Assembly (NCBI GenBank): GCA_015067725.1
Contig: SVLX01000001.1
Coordinates: 1-64,000 of the forward strand
Source of the DNA: Oscillospiraceae bacterium
GTDB lineage: Bacteria > Bacillota > Clostridia > Oscillospirales > Oscillospiraceae
DNA length: 64,000 nt
Direction of reading: 5' to 3'
The first letter of the stretch is position 1. Every line of letters begins with the position of its first letter. The position numbers were made by a program, and so were the translations under genes. The notes below the pieces were generated by a model that saw only the letters and a program-made list of their open reading frames with translations, made no database searches and was not told the origin of the DNA. Positions 44,495 to 52,973 of this stretch are shown in pieces.

Positions 44495-44977
44495 ATGAAA
44501 CAATCCACCCTGGCCAACTGGCTGAAACTGATGATTCTGGGCGTGGGGCTGTGCGGGCTTCTGATTTATGCCGTGGCTGTGCCTGCTTTGGGGCAGGCGG
44601 TGGCGGTTGCGGAAGACGGACTGTATGACCACTGCTTCTGGCCCTGGCTGGTGCTGATTTGGGCTACCGGTCTGCCCATTGTGGCGGCGCTGGTGCTGGC
44701 CTGGAGAATTGCCGGGAACATTGGCGCGGACAAGTCTTTCTCTCTGGACAATGGTAGGTATCTGAAGTGGATTTCTGCCCTTGCCGCCGGAGATGGGGCG
44801 TTCTTCCTTCTGGGGAATGTGGTCTATCTGTTTATGGGCATGAATCATCCCGGGATTCTGCTGTTTTCTCTGCTGGTGGTGTTTGTGGCGATTGCGGTTG
44901 CTGTCGCCTCTGCCGCGCTGTCCCGGCTGGTGACCAAGGCCGCCCGGTTGCAGGAACAAAGCGACTGGACGATTTAG
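44495..44977 (+). CDS. DUF2975 membrane protein
   Basis: 160 residues from ATG 44495 (GGGAGG upstream). Four membrane spans (about 9-30, 48-70, 95-115, 121-145), with the DUF2975 pattern ADKSFSLDNGRYLKWIS between spans two and three and the ending KAARLQEQSDWTI. The family has no known activity and is normally encoded directly before a small Xre regulator of the YozG type. Here that regulator lies 3.5 kb downstream (48450), with an ABC transporter and a lipoprotein in between. Confidence 0.85.
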   Translation: MKQSTLANWLKLMILGVGLCGLLIYAVAVPALGQAVAVAEDGLYDHCFWPWLVLIWATGLPIVAALVLAWRIAGNIGADKSFSLDNGRYLKWISALAAGDGAFFLLGNVVYLFMGMNHPGILLFSLLVVFVAIAVAVASAALSRLVTKAARLQEQSDWTI

Positions 44978-44982
44978 GAGGG
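44948..44982 (+). repeat. junction repeat copy A (3' end of DUF2975 gene plus Shine-Dalgarno)
   Basis: The last 10 codons of DUF2975 with stop and GGAGGG. The 35 bp from TTGCAGGAAC to GGAGGG are repeated exactly in copy B. Confidence 0.9.
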
Positions 44983-44987
44983 CGGCC

Positions 44988-45989
44988 GTGAAGTACAAAA
45001 TTACTGCCGCTTCGTGCATTGTGGTGCTTCTGCTGGTTGCTCTGGGCTTTGGCGTGTCCATCCTTTACTCAGACTATATCTATAATCCCAACGGCACATT
45101 GAGCACCCTGCAGATTGGAAAAGCGGATGATTCCGGATATGTTGACCCAGGTCTCTCCGCCATGGACAGACAGTTTTTGGCGGAACTCGATCAATGGGCA
45201 AAAAATCAGCAGGCTACGATAATTTATAAAGATGGCTTTACCGCAGGCTGTGCTTACTGCGGCTATTCAGACTGGGGAAAGAAGAACCTGAGAATCACAA
45301 GCGTCGGTGAGAATACGAATGGCGTGTATGTTCAGGACAGCCCCACTGTGGTTGAACCCTATGTTCAGGGGGATGTGTTTCTCCCGGGTCGGGCAGGTCT
45401 GCGCATAGCGGGCTATTATGCCGGAGACCATTTGCCCGCGACCCTGAGCGGCGTGGATTTTCTTTACCCGCTGTCTGCGGCCACAACGGCGAGCGGGATG
45501 TATTTTACGGATGCAAAAAATCTAAACGAGCTGGCAGACCTGTTTGAGTCCCATGGCTATGTTCTGCTGACCCAGAGAGAAAGCGGCGCACCCTCTCTGC
45601 GGACGGTGGTGCAGAAGTTGCTTTCTGACGGCCCGCTGGCCATGACGGTATTCGTGGCCATGGTGGGACTGGTGTTCTGCCTGTTTTATGTGACCCTGAT
45701 TCTGTATCGGGACATTGCCAAACCCCTGAAGATTCACTGCCTGTTTGGGCTGTCCGTCAAGCGGATATTGGTGCGTATTGCGATGATTTCCGTGGCGGTG
45801 ACCCTGGTGGCGGTGCTCATCTTCGGTATTTTGCTTAGCCGGGGACTCACTTATTTGAGTCGAGAGGACCTGGGCAATGTGCTTGCCGGGGTATGCGTAT
45901 TGTCGGTTCTCTTGTCCGTGCTGATTCATGCCATCGGTTGCAGGACACTGCTCCGGGAGCTTCGCTTTGGGGGGAGGGGATCGGTGTGA
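44988..45989 (+). CDS. membrane protein of an ABC/FtsX-like system, first permease
   Basis: 333 residues from GTG 44988 (GGAGGG). One N-terminal span (7-28), a long extracytoplasmic region (30-210) with CAYCGY, then three C-terminal spans (about 215-240, 262-285, 298-318). This is the layout of FtsX-like permeases or of bacteriocin-related SunS/YxeM-type membrane proteins encoded with a small ATPase. It overlaps the second permease by 4 bp. Function unassigned. Confidence 0.75.
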   Translation: MKYKITAASCIVVLLLVALGFGVSILYSDYIYNPNGTLSTLQIGKADDSGYVDPGLSAMDRQFLAELDQWAKNQQATIIYKDGFTAGCAYCGYSDWGKKNLRITSVGENTNGVYVQDSPTVVEPYVQGDVFLPGRAGLRIAGYYAGDHLPATLSGVDFLYPLSAATTASGMYFTDAKNLNELADLFESHGYVLLTQRESGAPSLRTVVQKLLSDGPLAMTVFVAMVGLVFCLFYVTLILYRDIAKPLKIHCLFGLSVKRILVRIAMISVAVTLVAVLIFGILLSRGLTYLSREDLGNVLAGVCVLSVLLSVLIHAIGCRTLLRELRFGGRGSV

Positions 45990-47119
45990 ACCTGATTGGA
46001 CAAATTCTGCGGGACTTGAGAAAAGAAGTGGGCTGGGTTCTGTTTTATGGGATTCTGACTTCTGCGGTGGTCATGGCCTTCCTGCTGATTGGCCAAAGCT
46101 ATAGCCATGTCGCCCAACAAAACGAAGCCATTACCCGCTTTGTTGACCAGGAAATCACCATAACCCGGCTTCAGGACACCCACTATGGCCTGCCCCCGAT
46201 ACCGGCTCAAGCCCCTGACAGTGTGCTGGAGGCAGACTCGCTTTCTGATTATTATGAGGAAGTGTTTTCTCCTGCCGGTAACGCAGGGACATATGTGATG
46301 ATGCCGGGGCGGTTGGGATATACCCAGGTGATTGTACTCCTGGGGGTCTATGCGGACCTGACTCCCTATGGCGTTACTCCTGCTGAGGGCGTGACTTTTG
46401 CCGTCTCCGGTGATTTATCCGGGCAGGCAGAGGACACAATCTCCGTTGGTGGCACGGATTACCCCCTTCACCAAGTCCCGGCGGACATGGATTTGTATCA
46501 TCCCCTGCTCCATATCACCGCAGAAAGTGGATTCCTGAATGATACGCTGTTTGTCTTCTCCAAGGACTATGGGCTGATTCGGGCGCTGTTTCCTCCTTCA
46601 GAATTCTGGGAAATGCGGGAAAGTGACCTGCTGGGGCGGTTCATTCTCCGGTCACCCGGGGAGGGGGATTTGATTCGGCTGAGAAGTGTGGTCAGTAAAA
46701 ATACCGGACAATTTGTCAATCTCCAGACCACCAAAGCATACATCAACAGCACCACAATCAGCGGCGTGAGAACCCACCAAACCTATCTGCTGTTTTATCT
46801 GACGGCGATTGTGGTTCTATTTGGAGCAATGCTGACCAACCTCTATCGGATTTTGAGCAGAAAGATTCCGGACTATGCTACTCACCATTTGTTTGGCGCG
46901 TCCAAAGGGTTCATTCTGGCTCGCATGGTTGGTTTTGGCCTAAGCTATCATGCCATTCCGGTGGTTTGGGCGGTCTATATTCTGTCGGTCAACCGAATGG
47001 CAACGAAAACCAATATTGGACTGCTGATGACGGCAGTTGTGGTTGCGGTGATGCTGATCGTATTGGCGGCATACCGGCGGCTGCTTGCTCGTTTCCGTCA
47101 GGGATTAAGGAGGGAATAA
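45986..47119 (+). CDS. FtsX-like permease, second subunit
   Basis: 377 residues from GTG 45986 (GGGGAGGGG), overlapping the previous stop. One N-terminal span (15-38), a large extracytoplasmic domain to about 260, then three spans (265-290, 308-335, 345-368). It is homologous in layout to the first permease, so the two probably form a heterodimer with the ATPase encoded 2 bp downstream. Peptide or bacteriocin export or immunity is possible; the sequence does not decide. Confidence 0.78.
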   Translation: MNLIGQILRDLRKEVGWVLFYGILTSAVVMAFLLIGQSYSHVAQQNEAITRFVDQEITITRLQDTHYGLPPIPAQAPDSVLEADSLSDYYEEVFSPAGNAGTYVMMPGRLGYTQVIVLLGVYADLTPYGVTPAEGVTFAVSGDLSGQAEDTISVGGTDYPLHQVPADMDLYHPLLHITAESGFLNDTLFVFSKDYGLIRALFPPSEFWEMRESDLLGRFILRSPGEGDLIRLRSVVSKNTGQFVNLQTTKAYINSTTISGVRTHQTYLLFYLTAIVVLFGAMLTNLYRILSRKIPDYATHHLFGASKGFILARMVGFGLSYHAIPVVWAVYILSVNRMATKTNIGLLMTAVVVAVMLIVLAAYRRLLARFRQGLRRE

Positions 47120-47121
47120 AG

Positions 47122-47826
47122 ATGACACCGATACTGTCTGTCCGGAATGTATGCAAATCGTATCACACAAACCAGTATACCGTAAAGGCGGTGGATCATG
47201 TCTCGCTGGCGGTAGGGGAGAAGGAAATGGTTGCCATTGTTGGCCCCTCCGGCTCCGGGAAATCCACGTTGATTGGCATTCTGGGGCTGATTCTCCGTCC
47301 GGATGCGGGCAATGTTCTGCTTCGGGGAGAAGACCCATTCCAGTTAAGAACCACGGACACCAGTGCCCTGCGGAACAGGATGTTTGGCTATATTATGCAG
47401 GACTTTGCTTTGCTGGAGGATGAGACCGTATACCGGAACATCATGCTTCCCTTGCTCTACAACAAGGACATCCCCAAAAGGGAACACAGGCAAAGGATTC
47501 ACGAAGCCGCCGAACGACTGGGCATTGGGGACAAACTGAAGCGGAAAGTGACCCGACTCTCCGGGGGAGAACGGCAGAGGGTGGCCATTGCCAGAGCGAT
47601 TGTCTGCGATCAACCGATTATTCTGGCAGATGAGCCCACCGGTTCTCTGGATGCCGCCAATAAAGAAAACGTGATGGATATCCTGACCAGCCTTTGCCGG
47701 GAGAGCGGGAAGACGGCGGTAATTGTCACCCACGATATGGCAGTCGCGGAAAGATGCGACAGAATCATCAAAATGCGCAATGGCGGCATGGATACGCCGG
47801 AGTTGCTGACCTCCGGCGATGCCTGA
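47122..47826 (+). CDS. ABC transporter ATPase (MacB/LolD type)
   Basis: 234 residues from ATG 47122 (GGAGGG). Walker A GPSGSGKST, Q loop IMQDFALL, signature LSGGERQRVAIARAI, Walker B IILADEPTGSLD and switch His in VTHDMAV: the MacB/FtsE/LolD pattern, with the ADEPTGSLD ending that defines the group. It powers the two FtsX-like permeases encoded upstream. Confidence 0.94.
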   Translation: MTPILSVRNVCKSYHTNQYTVKAVDHVSLAVGEKEMVAIVGPSGSGKSTLIGILGLILRPDAGNVLLRGEDPFQLRTTDTSALRNRMFGYIMQDFALLEDETVYRNIMLPLLYNKDIPKREHRQRIHEAAERLGIGDKLKRKVTRLSGGERQRVAIARAIVCDQPIILADEPTGSLDAANKENVMDILTSLCRESGKTAVIVTHDMAVAERCDRIIKMRNGGMDTPELLTSGDA

Positions 47827-47845
47827 TGGGTGTTAAGGGCTTTGG

Positions 47846-47909
47846 TCACCATATCCCAACCGGCAACCAAAGACTTGCAGGAACAAAGCGACTGGACGAT
47901 TTAGGAGGG
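47846..47909 (+). repeat. junction repeat copy B (hybrid of A and C)
   Basis: The left 51 bp (47846-47896) are identical to copy C; the right 35 bp (47875-47909) are identical to copy A. In frame it would read a DUF2975 tail ending LQEQSDWTI and a stop, so it is a hybrid scar of the two ends. It also supplies the Shine-Dalgarno of the next gene. Confidence 0.9.
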
Positions 47910-47917
47910 GTGAGAAT

Positions 47918-48373
47918 ATGCGAAAGAGGATAACAGGTATGTTGCTCGGTATGCTCATGCTGTTGCTCTGGGGGTGTTCTTACACAGACCCGGTTATTGC
48001 ATCTCTGCCGGAATATCAGGAGAAGGTTCTGTATCTGGATGATGGTTTTCAGGACTATACCGACTATGGGATTTATACCTATGACCCGCTGGATAAGGCT
48101 GTGCTCAGGGAGAATATTTACTTGGAGCCAGTTACCGATGTGGAGGATATCCGCACTTACATCGAGGATTTTGAGAAATGGGTAGAGGTACACCGGGAAA
48201 ACAACAGTCATCCGGAACTGGTTGCTGCGTATGCCTTTGACCCGACCATCATCGATAGCCGCGACTATATCTATATCAAAACCAAAGAGGGCCTCGACAA
48301 GTTCCACAACTATACGTTGTACTTCTTTGATGTGGACACAAACACGCTGTACTATTTCCACAACAACATTTAA
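47918..48373 (+). CDS. small lipoprotein
   Basis: 151 residues from ATG 47918. A lipobox (LLLWGC) ends a 20-residue signal peptide, so the mature protein starts at about Cys20 and is membrane-anchored. The rest is acidic and Tyr-rich, with repeated DxxY patterns (LDDGFQDYTDYGIYTYDPLDKA). It has no known family. It sits between junction copies B and C, so it may have arrived as a module. Confidence 0.8.
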   Translation: MRKRITGMLLGMLMLLLWGCSYTDPVIASLPEYQEKVLYLDDGFQDYTDYGIYTYDPLDKAVLRENIYLEPVTDVEDIRTYIEDFEKWVEVHRENNSHPELVAAYAFDPTIIDSRDYIYIKTKEGLDKFHNYTLYFFDVDTNTLYYFHNNI

Positions 48374-48380
48374 TGGTCAC

Positions 48381-48445
48381 TCACCATATCCCAACCGGCA
48401 ACCAAAGACTTGCAGGAACAAAGCGACTGGATAATCTAAGGAGGG
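48381..48445 (+). repeat. junction repeat copy C, probably the original DUF2975 end before the Xre gene
   Basis: Reads as a DUF2975 tail ending LQEQSDWII and a stop, with AAGGAGGG serving the Xre gene five bases later. This is the normal DUF2975-Xre spacing. Confidence 0.85.
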
Positions 48446-48449
48446 CACC

Positions 48450-48671
48450 ATGGAAGGCGAACTGATATTTAACATCGATGTGATGCTGGCCAAGCGGAAA
48501 ATGAGCGTAAGCGAGCTGGCAGAGCGGCTGGGCATTACCCTGAGCAATGTGTCCATTCTCAAAAATGGCAAGGCAAAGGCACTGAAAGTCTCCACATTGG
48601 TGAAGCTCTGCGAGGCACTGGACTGCCAACCGGGAGATTTTCTGGAATACCGCAAGGGAAAGCCGGAATAG
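48450..48671 (+). CDS. YozG-type Xre regulator
   Basis: 73 residues from ATG 48450. A Cro/CI helix-turn-helix: IDVMLAKRKMSVSELAERLGITLSNVSILKNGKAKALKVSTLVKLCEALDCQPGDFLEY. This small Xre group is normally the partner of DUF2975 proteins. The likely target is the promoter at 44433. Confidence 0.87.
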   Translation: MEGELIFNIDVMLAKRKMSVSELAERLGITLSNVSILKNGKAKALKVSTLVKLCEALDCQPGDFLEYRKGKPE

Positions 48672-48731
48672 GTTGCCCACAGTCAGGGGGATACGCCTGT
48701 AAACCATGGATATCAGGAAAGGGCTGAGCTT

Positions 48732-49337
48732 ATGGCAAAACGGAGAAAAACCATGGGTTCCCGGCTGTTGCGGGGACTTCTGACGGTGGTGCTGGGGACA
48801 CTGCTGATTATTGGGGCCAGCATTTGGACCTACGCCGAGACTGACGAGACACGTCCGGCGGATGTTGCCATTGTGCTGGGTGCAGGTACGGCTCAGGGAC
48901 AGGTGTCCCCGGTCTATGCCGCCCGGCTGGATCATGCCGTCTGGCTGTATCAGGAGGACTATGTGGATATGCTGATTCTCACCGGTGGAATGGGGGAGGG
49001 CAATACCATCTCCGATGCCGCCGCCGCAAGGGACTATGTTCTGGCACAGGGGGTGGCAGAGTCGGCGGTTCTTCTGGAGGAAACTTCTACCATCACAGAG
49101 GAAAATCTGGTGAACGCCAAAGCCATTATGGATGAGCAGGGATTTAAGACGGCCTTAATCGTCAGTGACCCCCTGCACATGAAGCGGGCCATGACCATGG
49201 CAGAGGACTATGGGCTTGATGCCTGGTCTTCTCCCACCACCACCAGCCGATACCAGAGTCTGAAGACCAAACTGCCCTTTTTGTGCAGGGAGGTATTCTT
49301 CTATGTGGGCTACCGGCTGTCCATGCTGTTCCGGTGA
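48732..49337 (+). CDS. DUF218 (YdcF/SanA-like) membrane protein
   Basis: 201 residues from ATG 48732. One N-terminal span (12-34), then the DUF218 domain: ADVAIVLGAGTAQGQVSPVYAARLDHAVWLY, ILTGGMGEGNTISDAAAARDYV, LLEETSTITEENLVNAKAIMDE and VSDPLHMKRAMTMAED. SanA/YdcF proteins are linked to envelope maturation; the reaction is not established. Confidence 0.88.
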   Translation: MAKRRKTMGSRLLRGLLTVVLGTLLIIGASIWTYAETDETRPADVAIVLGAGTAQGQVSPVYAARLDHAVWLYQEDYVDMLILTGGMGEGNTISDAAAARDYVLAQGVAESAVLLEETSTITEENLVNAKAIMDEQGFKTALIVSDPLHMKRAMTMAEDYGLDAWSSPTTTSRYQSLKTKLPFLCREVFFYVGYRLSMLFR

Positions 49338-49442
49338 GCCGTTTTCTCTGCCCCATGCAACATAATGCGCCCACCTAAAAACCGGAAAGCATTTACCGTA
49401 AACCAAAACCCGTTATCCATGCATTACAAAGGAGGATACACC

Positions 49443-49937
49443 ATGAAACCCACCGCCATTGTCTATGTCTCCCATACCGGTTATACCGCCCGTTATGCCC
49501 GGCTTCTGAGCCAAATGACCGGACTGCCCTGCCATACGCTCCCGGCGGCGAAGACTTTGCCCAAAGGTACGCCGGTCATCTATCTGGGCTGGCTGATGGC
49601 GGGTACGGTCAAGGATTACCGGAAAGCCAAAAGACGGCTGGATATCCGGTGCGTCTGCGGGGTGGGTCTGGGCGACGCCGGAGGGCAGGACGCACAGGCG
49701 AGAAAAAGCAACCGCATCATGGAGGAAATTCCCGTCTTCACTCTGCAAGGCGGCATGGACCACAGTAAACTCTCCGGGGTGTATGCCTCCATGATTGGAA
49801 CACTGACCCGGGTGATGGCGGCGAAGAAAAACCGGACAGCAGACGAGGAGAAGATGCTCCGGCTTCTGCGGACCGGCGGCGACTTCGTTTCCGGGGAGCA
49901 GTTGATGCCGGTTTTGCGCTGGTTTGGTAGCCTGTGA
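49443..49937 (+). CDS. flavodoxin-domain protein
   Basis: 164 residues from ATG 49443 (AAAGGAGG). The FMN-phosphate loop YVSHTGYTARYARLL at the N-terminus, followed by the usual alternating strands, suggests a flavodoxin-like electron carrier. The later FMN ring loops are not clear, so flavin binding is inferred. A basic C-terminal region (about 120-145) is atypical. Confidence 0.78.
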   Translation: MKPTAIVYVSHTGYTARYARLLSQMTGLPCHTLPAAKTLPKGTPVIYLGWLMAGTVKDYRKAKRRLDIRCVCGVGLGDAGGQDAQARKSNRIMEEIPVFTLQGGMDHSKLSGVYASMIGTLTRVMAAKKNRTADEEKMLRLLRTGGDFVSGEQLMPVLRWFGSL

Positions 49938-49991
49938 CTCAACTTTTTTCAAAAAATACCCCACTTTTCTGAAAATGCCGGAAACTCTCCA

Positions 49992-50020
49992 TTGCTTTTT
50001 CTGCCAAGACGTGGTAAAAT
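49992..50020 (+). promoter_or_regulatory. promoter of the sodium-pump genes
   Basis: TTGCTT (49992-49997), 17-bp spacer, TAAAAT with TGG before it (50015-50020). Confidence 0.65.
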
Positions 50021-50068
50021 AAATCCGAATGTGCCCGCAAACGAATAACAATGGAGGTTATGTAAAAC

Positions 50069-51160
50069 ATGGATATTCTGTACAAGAACTTGTGGGAAAT
50101 CGGCGCGTCGGAACTGGTTATGATTGCCATCGGCTGTCTGCTGATTTATCTCGCCATCAAGAAAGAAATGGAGCCCTCTCTGCTCCTGCCCATGGGTTTT
50201 GGCACAATCCTGGTCAATATCCCCTTCTCTGACGCTCTGATTGGCCCCATCAATGAGCTGTATCATGCCGGTATTGCCAATGAGCTCTTCCCCCTGCTGC
50301 TGTTCATCGGCATCGGTGCCATGATTGACTTTGGCCCGCTGCTGACCAACCCAAAGCTGATGCTCTTCGGTGCCGCCGCGCAGTTCGGTATCTTCTTTAC
50401 CCTCTGCATGGCCAGTATGTTCTTCCCGGAAATTGATGCCGCCTCCATCGCCATCATCGGCGCCGCTGACGGTCCTACCTCTATCGCCGTGGCCAATACG
50501 CTGGGCTCTCAGTATGTTGGCGCCATCACCGTTGCGGCGTATTCCTACATGGCCCTTGTGCCCATCATCCAGCCCCCGGTCATTAAAGCACTGACCAGCA
50601 AGAAAGAGCGGATGATTCGTATGCCTTATGAGCAGAAGTCCGTCTCCAAGACTACCCGCATCATGTTCCCCATCATCATTACCATCGTGGTTTCTGCCGT
50701 TGTGCCTCAGGCCACTGCGCTGATTGGCTTCCTGATGTTCGGCAACCTGATTCGGGAATGTGGCGTTCTGGAATCCCTGTCTGAGACTGCGCAGAAGGTT
50801 CTGGCCAATCTGGTCACCATCTTCCTGGGCATCTCCGTGGCCTTCAACATGACCGCCGCGCAGTTCCTGAAGCTGGATACTTTGCTGATTCTGGGTCTGG
50901 GTCTGGTCGCGTTCATGGTGGATACCGCCGGTGGCGTGCTGTTCGCCAAGCTGCTGAATCTGTTCTCCAAGACCAAGATCAATCCCATGATTGGCGCAGC
51001 CGGTATCTCTGCCTTCCCCATGTCCGGCCGTATTGTCCATAAGATGGCCCTGAAGGAAGATCCCCAGAACCATCTGCTGATGCACTCTATCGGTGTCAAC
51101 GTTTCGGGTCAGATTGCCTCCGTAATCGCCGGCGGCATCATCCTGAACTTCTTCTCTTAA
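50069..51160 (+). CDS. sodium-pumping decarboxylase beta subunit (OadB family)
   Basis: 363 residues from ATG 50069 (GGAGG upstream). Around nine membrane spans carry the OadB signature regions: LLFIGIGAMIDFGPLL, GAADGPTSIAVA with the Na+-pathway Asp, and the C-terminal NPMIGAAGISAFPMSGRIVHK. It couples decarboxylation of oxaloacetate, methylmalonyl-CoA or glutaconyl-CoA to Na+ export. The catalytic alpha and biotin carrier subunits are not in this window, so the substrate is open. Confidence 0.93.
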   Translation: MDILYKNLWEIGASELVMIAIGCLLIYLAIKKEMEPSLLLPMGFGTILVNIPFSDALIGPINELYHAGIANELFPLLLFIGIGAMIDFGPLLTNPKLMLFGAAAQFGIFFTLCMASMFFPEIDAASIAIIGAADGPTSIAVANTLGSQYVGAITVAAYSYMALVPIIQPPVIKALTSKKERMIRMPYEQKSVSKTTRIMFPIIITIVVSAVVPQATALIGFLMFGNLIRECGVLESLSETAQKVLANLVTIFLGISVAFNMTAAQFLKLDTLLILGLGLVAFMVDTAGGVLFAKLLNLFSKTKINPMIGAAGISAFPMSGRIVHKMALKEDPQNHLLMHSIGVNVSGQIASVIAGGIILNFFS

Positions 51161-51184
51161 TCGTCCGAAACAGGAGGGAATGCT

Positions 51185-51379
51185 ATGTTCAACTATCTTA
51201 ACGCCGTTCTGACCACCGGTGCACCCCAGGAAGCGCCTAAGCTGTTCTTGGAGCCCGGCAATTTTGTGGAGATGCTCAGATATATGGGCATTGGTATGCT
51301 GGTGATTTTCGTCCTGATTTGCGTCATCATTCTGGTGACCACCGCCATCAACATCTTCTTCTCCAGAAAGCAGGGCTAA
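51185..51379 (+). CDS. small subunit of a sodium-pumping decarboxylase (OadG-like)
   Basis: 64 residues from ATG 51185 (AGGAGG). A single membrane span (about 33-58, MGIGMLVIFVLICVIILVTTAINIFF) with the short polar tail typical of the OadG/gamma-type subunits. It lies 24 bp after the beta subunit and is shorter than most OadG proteins. Confidence 0.72.
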   Translation: MFNYLNAVLTTGAPQEAPKLFLEPGNFVEMLRYMGIGMLVIFVLICVIILVTTAINIFFSRKQG

Positions 51380-51404
51380 GGCTTCTGAAGTAACAAAATC
51401 CAAA

Positions 51405-51437
51405 AGAGCGTCTGTGTTTGGCAGGCGCTCTTTTTTT
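51405..51437 (+). terminator. terminator after the sodium-pump genes
   Basis: Stem AGAGCGTCTG/CAGGCGCTCT (one G-T pair) followed by TTTTTTT. Confidence 0.9.
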
Positions 51438-51443
51438 GCCCCA

Positions 51444-51497
51444 GTCACCCCCTTTGGTGACATTGTCACAGAATCCGGGTCATAAACTGGCTATACT
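51444..51497 (+). promoter_or_regulatory. overlapping dyads and -10 element upstream of trxA
   Basis: GTCACC-N6-GGTGAC (51444-51461) and GTGACATTGTCAC (51457-51469) share their middle arm; TATACT follows at 51492-51497 with no good -35. Such a weak -35 with dyads upstream suggests an activator. The binding protein is not identifiable. Confidence 0.45.
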
Positions 51498-51524
51498 ATA
51501 GAAAAAACGAAAGGAGCCAAGACT

Positions 51525-51848
51525 ATGGCCACGAAGAACATCAACAAGGAAGAATTTTATGCACTGCAGGAGGGTGGCAAGCCCGTTCTGGTGGATTTTT
51601 GGGCACCCTGGTGCAGTTACTGCCGCCGGATTGGTCCCGCTTATGAGAAGATTGCCGAGCAGTATGGCGAGACGCTGGATGTGGTGAAGGTAAACATTGA
51701 CGAAGAACCCCAACTGGCGCAGGCGGAGCAAATTGAGGTCATCCCCACCCTGGTGATCTACCAGTCCGGGCAGGCGCTGGGCTCTGTGGTTGCCCCGGAA
51801 TCCAAAGCCGCCATCGACGGTTTCATCCGTCAAACCCTGAATCTGTAA
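51525..51848 (+). CDS. thioredoxin with CSYC active site
   Basis: 107 residues. It has the full thioredoxin fold (VLVDFWAPWCSYCRRIGPAYEKIA, VVKVNIDEEPQLAQAEQIEVIPTLVIYQSG) with cis-Pro in VIPT. The active site is C-S-Y-C, not the canonical C-G-P-C, which changes redox potential or partner choice. It is cotranscribed with the reductase encoded 12 bp downstream. Confidence 0.93.
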   Translation: MATKNINKEEFYALQEGGKPVLVDFWAPWCSYCRRIGPAYEKIAEQYGETLDVVKVNIDEEPQLAQAEQIEVIPTLVIYQSGQALGSVVAPESKAAIDGFIRQTLNL

Positions 51849-51860
51849 GGAGGGAAGACC

Positions 51861-52784
51861 ATGGCACACGTCTATGATATGGTGATTGTGGGCGGCGGCC
51901 CCGGTGGATATACCGCCGCCATGTACGCCGCCCGGGCGGGTCTGGATGCGGTGGTGCTGGAGAAGCTCTCCGCAGGCGGTCAGATGGCGCTGACCCATCA
52001 GATTGACAACTATCCCGGTTTCCCGGAGGGCATTGACGGCTTCACTCTGGGTGAGCAGATGCAAAGTGGCGCTGAGCGGTTCGGGGCAAAGACCGAGCTG
52101 GTGGAGGTACTCTCCCTCGACCTGAATGCCCAGCCCAAGGTGGTACAGACCAGCGAAGGCACATTCTATGGCAAGACGGTGCTTCTGGCCACCGGAGCAA
52201 GTCCCAGAACCCTGGGCGTTCCCGGGGAGCGGGAGCTGATTGGTCGGGGCGTCAACTACTGCGCCGCCTGTGACGGAATGTTCTACCGGGGCAAGACGGT
52301 GGTCATTGTGGGTGGCGGCAACACGGCGGCGGCTGAGGCCATGGTGCTGAGCCGCATTGCGAAGAAGGTCATTCTGGTTCACCGCAGAGACACCCTGCGC
52401 GCCACGAAAATCTACCATGAACCGCTGATGAAGGCGGAGAATCTGGAATTTTGCTGGAACTCGGTGGTGACGGAACTGCTCTCTGACGGCAAGGTCACCG
52501 GGGTTAAGCTGAAGAATGTGCAGACCGGGCAGGAGACGGTGGTACCCTGTGACGGAGTCTTCGTCAGTGTGGGTCGCAAGCCCGCCACGGAACTGGTGCA
52601 GGGTCAGCTCAATCTGGATGATTCGGGCTATGTGGTGGCAGACGAGTCCACCCGGACCAGCATCCCCGGCGTCTTTGCCGTGGGCGATGTGCGCACCAAG
52701 GCTCTGCGGCAGGTGGTGACGGCAGTGGCGGACGGCGCAGTGGCAGTCCATTATGCGGAAGAATACCTGACGGAGCTGGGCTGA
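51861..52784 (+). CDS. trxB: thioredoxin reductase
   Basis: 307 residues from ATG 51861 (AAGGAGGG). FAD-binding GGGPGGYTAAMYAAR, redox disulfide in CAACDGMFYRG, NADPH-binding GGGNTAAAEA and the C-terminal GVFAVGDVRTKALRQVVTAVADGAVAVHYAEEYL. It reduces the adjacent thioredoxin with NADPH. The length and motifs are standard. Confidence 0.96.
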   Translation: MAHVYDMVIVGGGPGGYTAAMYAARAGLDAVVLEKLSAGGQMALTHQIDNYPGFPEGIDGFTLGEQMQSGAERFGAKTELVEVLSLDLNAQPKVVQTSEGTFYGKTVLLATGASPRTLGVPGERELIGRGVNYCAACDGMFYRGKTVVIVGGGNTAAAEAMVLSRIAKKVILVHRRDTLRATKIYHEPLMKAENLEFCWNSVVTELLSDGKVTGVKLKNVQTGQETVVPCDGVFVSVGRKPATELVQGQLNLDDSGYVVADESTRTSIPGVFAVGDVRTKALRQVVTAVADGAVAVHYAEEYLTELG

Positions 52785-52810
52785 GTGAAGGATGGTAAAA
52801 AACGGAAAAC

Positions 52811-52864
52811 AAGGTGCTGTCTCAAAATGATTTTATGAAATCATGAGGGGCAGCACCCTTTTTA
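52811..52864 (+). terminator. terminator after trxB, possibly an IS end
   Basis: Stem GGTGCTG/CAGCACC (52813-52819 with 52851-52857), with an inner GATTT/AAATC stem, followed by CTTTTTAT. Its left arm GGTGCTGTCTCAAAATGA also resembles the terminal repeat of transposons, so it may be the surviving IS end. Confidence 0.65.
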
Positions 52865-52973
52865 TCAGCGGTTTTGTGAAAAAGTTGTGCAAAAAGACGC
52901 AAAAACAGTGCGCTTATTCAGAGGGGCAGAATTTGCCCCTCGAAAAGGTGCGCTTTTATCTTCTTCAGGGTCG

